Source of the DNA: Enterobacter cloacae complex sp. ECNIH7
GTDB lineage: Bacteria > Pseudomonadota > Gammaproteobacteria > Enterobacterales > Enterobacteriaceae
NCBI RefSeq assembly: GCF_002208095.1
Contig: NZ_CP017990.1
Coordinates: 1,674,001 to 1,738,000, forward strand
Direction of reading: 5' to 3'
Length of the DNA: 64,000 bases
In this document: positions 62,783-64,000 of the stretch, one piece after another
How positions within the stretch are numbered: position 1 is the first letter of the stretch
Layout of the letters: every line of letters begins with the position of its first letter
Notes under the pieces: model-generated
The model's input: the letters and a program-made list of their open reading frames with translations, nothing else
Told to the model about the DNA's origin: nothing
Databases searched by the model: none
Position numbers and translations under genes: made by a program

Positions 62783-63397
62783 ATGAAAAAAATCGCCATC
62801 GCCTGTGCATTACTCACCAGTTTTGTCGCCAGTAGCGTCTGGGCTGATGCAGCCAGCGACCTTAAAAGCCGACTGGATAAAGTAAGCAGCTTCCACGCCA
62901 GCTTCACGCAAAAAGTGACGGACGGCAGCGGCAACGCGGTGCAGGAAGGTCAGGGAGATTTGTGGGTAAAACGCCCGAATCTGTTCAACTGGCACATGAC
63001 CCAGCCGGATGAAAGCATCCTGGTCTCTGACGGTAAAACCTTATGGTTCTTCAACCCGTTCGTTGAGCAGGCAACGGCGACCTGGCTGAAAGATGCCACC
63101 AGCAATACGCCGTTTATGCTGATTGCCCGTAACCAGTCCAGCGACTGGCAGCAGTACAATATTAAACAGACGGGTGACGAGTTTGTCCTGACGCCGAAAG
63201 GCAGCAACGGCAACCTGAAGCAGTTCACCATTAACGTAAGCACCAACGGTACGATTAATCAGTTCGGCGCGGTTGAGCAGGACGATCAGCGCAGCAGCTA
63301 CCAGCTCAAGTCTCAGCAGAACGGCGCCGTTGATGCATCGAAATTCACCTTTACCCCGCCGCAGGGCGTAACGGTGGACGACCAACGCAATAAGTAA
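62783..63397 (+). CDS. lolA: Outer-membrane lipoprotein carrier LolA
   Basis: LolA carries lipoproteins across the periplasm from LolCDE to LolB. The 204-residue precursor has a signal peptide ([14 protein letters not shown]). The half-barrel segments include [17 protein letters not shown] and [26 protein letters not shown] lies at a normal distance before the ATG. A CCTGCC/GGCAGG hairpin (62712-62727) in the gap after ftsK has no T-run and is not a terminator. Confidence 0.97.
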   Translation: MKKIAIACALLTSFVASSVWADAASDLKSRLDKVSSFHASFTQKVTDGSGNAVQEGQGDLWVKRPNLFNWHMTQPDESILVSDGKTLWFFNPFVEQATATWLKDATSNTPFMLIARNQSSDWQQYNIKQTGDEFVLTPKGSNGNLKQFTINVSTNGTINQFGAVEQDDQRSSYQLKSQQNGAVDASKFTFTPPQGVTVDDQRNK

Positions 63398-63406
63398 GAG
63401 GCGTGA

Positions 63407-64000
63407 GTGGGCAATCTGTCGCTCGATTTTTCAGATAACGCGTTTCAACCTCTGGCCGCCCGTATGCGGCCAGAAAATTTAGCGCAGTACATCGGACAGC
63501 AGCATCTGCTGGCTGCCGGTAAGCCATTGCCGCGCGCCATTGAGGCCGGGCATCTTCACTCCATGATCCTCTGGGGACCCCCTGGCACCGGCAAGACTAC
63601 GCTTGCAGAAGTGATCGCCCGCTATGCCAACGCGGACGTCGAACGTATCTCGGCGGTCACCTCCGGCGTGAAAGAGATCCGTGAGGCGATCGAGCGTGCG
63701 CGGCAGAACCGCAATGCCGGGCGGCGTACCATCCTCTTCGTGGACGAAGTCCACCGCTTCAACAAGAGCCAGCAGGATGCCTTCCTGCCGCATATTGAAG
63801 ACGGCACGATCTTCTTCATCGGTGCGACCACCGAAAACCCGTCGTTTGAACTGAACTCGGCGCTACTTTCCCGCGCGCGCGTTTACCTGCTCAAATCGCT
63901 CACCACCGATGATATCGAAAAGGTTCTCACCCAGGCGATGGACGACAAAGCGCGCGGCTACGGCGGACAGGATATCGTTCTGCCTGACGACACGCGTCGT
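63407..64000 (+). CDS. rarA: Replication-associated recombination protein RarA, 3' end outside window
   Basis: RarA (MgsA) is an AAA+ ATPase related to clamp loaders that acts at stalled forks. The frame starts at GTG 63407, 9 bases after lolA, with GAGG 5 bases upstream, giving (V/M)[15 protein letters not shown]. coli has nearly the same. Visible motifs are Walker [10 protein letters not shown], Walker [11 protein letters not shown] and sensor 1 [10 protein letters not shown]. The frame runs open to the window end, so about 198 codons of roughly 447 are seen. Confidence 0.97.
   Translation, partial: MGNLSLDFSDNAFQPLAARMRPENLAQYIGQQHLLAAGKPLPRAIEAGHLHSMILWGPPGTGKTTLAEVIARYANADVERISAVTSGVKEIREAIERARQNRNAGRRTILFVDEVHRFNKSQQDAFLPHIEDGTIFFIGATTENPSFELNSALLSRARVYLLKSLTTDDIEKVLTQAMDDKARGYGGQDIVLPDDTRR

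Overview
The window is a chromosomal segment of a member of the Enterobacteriaceae. Most of it follows, gene for gene, the E. coli interval artJ to rarA (artJMQIP, ybjP, ybjQ, amiD, ybjS, ybjT, ltaE, poxB, hcr, hcp, lysO, aqpZ, ybjD, ybjX, macAB, cspD, clpSA, infA, aat, cydCD, trxB, lrp, ftsK, lolA, rarA). Protein lengths are near-identical to E. coli, but the sequences are not E. coli. The generally high GC and the accessory content suggest an Enterobacter, Leclercia or Lelliottia-like organism; this assignment is an inference.

Layout. 1-2133: the 3' part of an OmpR-type response regulator and its histidine kinase. 2195-5328: an AT-richer two-gene unit, made of a 751-residue protein I do not recognise and a SUMF1-fold lipoprotein without the formylglycine-generating cysteines. 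5387-9163: the arginine ABC transporter (artJ, artM, artQ, artI, artP), with tandem ArgR-box-like sites before artJ and artP. 9390-11157: ybjP, ybjQ, amiD. 11417-30941: an accessory island of about 20 kb between amiD and ybjS. It holds a Crp-fold regulator, divergent gspAB and gspCDEFGHIJKLMO (a complete type II secretion system apart from gspN and a pilotin), a GH18 chitinase, a small lytic transglycosylase and a GH19 chitinase. 31020-36331: ybjS, ybjT, ltaE, poxB. 36483-36917: a DoxX-family membrane gene next to a BIME. 37008-41560: hcr-hcp with NsrR-like and FNR-like sites, lysO, aqpZ. 41933-47756: ybjD, ybjX, macAB. 47827-50943: cspD, clpS, clpA. 50944-51946: a small phage-satellite-like remnant (Icd-like reading frame, candidate structured RNA, unknown gene) where E. 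coli carries the serW tRNA. 51947-64000: infA, aat, cydCD, trxB, lrp, ftsK, lolA and the 5' part of rarA.

How the island probably works: the chitinases carry Sec signal peptides, are processed in the periplasm, and are likely exported by the adjacent Gsp machine to degrade chitin outside the cell. GspA/GspB and the lytic transglycosylase are the peptidoglycan-directed parts that could let the secretin cross the wall. The regulator next to gspB is a natural candidate for controlling the set. None of these links is proven by the sequence alone.

The strongest leads are: the unrecognised 2195-5328 pair; GspA having lost both nucleotide-binding motifs; large palindromes around the lytic transglycosylase and GH19 genes, with a short overlapping frame that has the only good ribosome site before the transglycosylase; and the serW-to-phage-remnant replacement with its candidate C4-type RNA.
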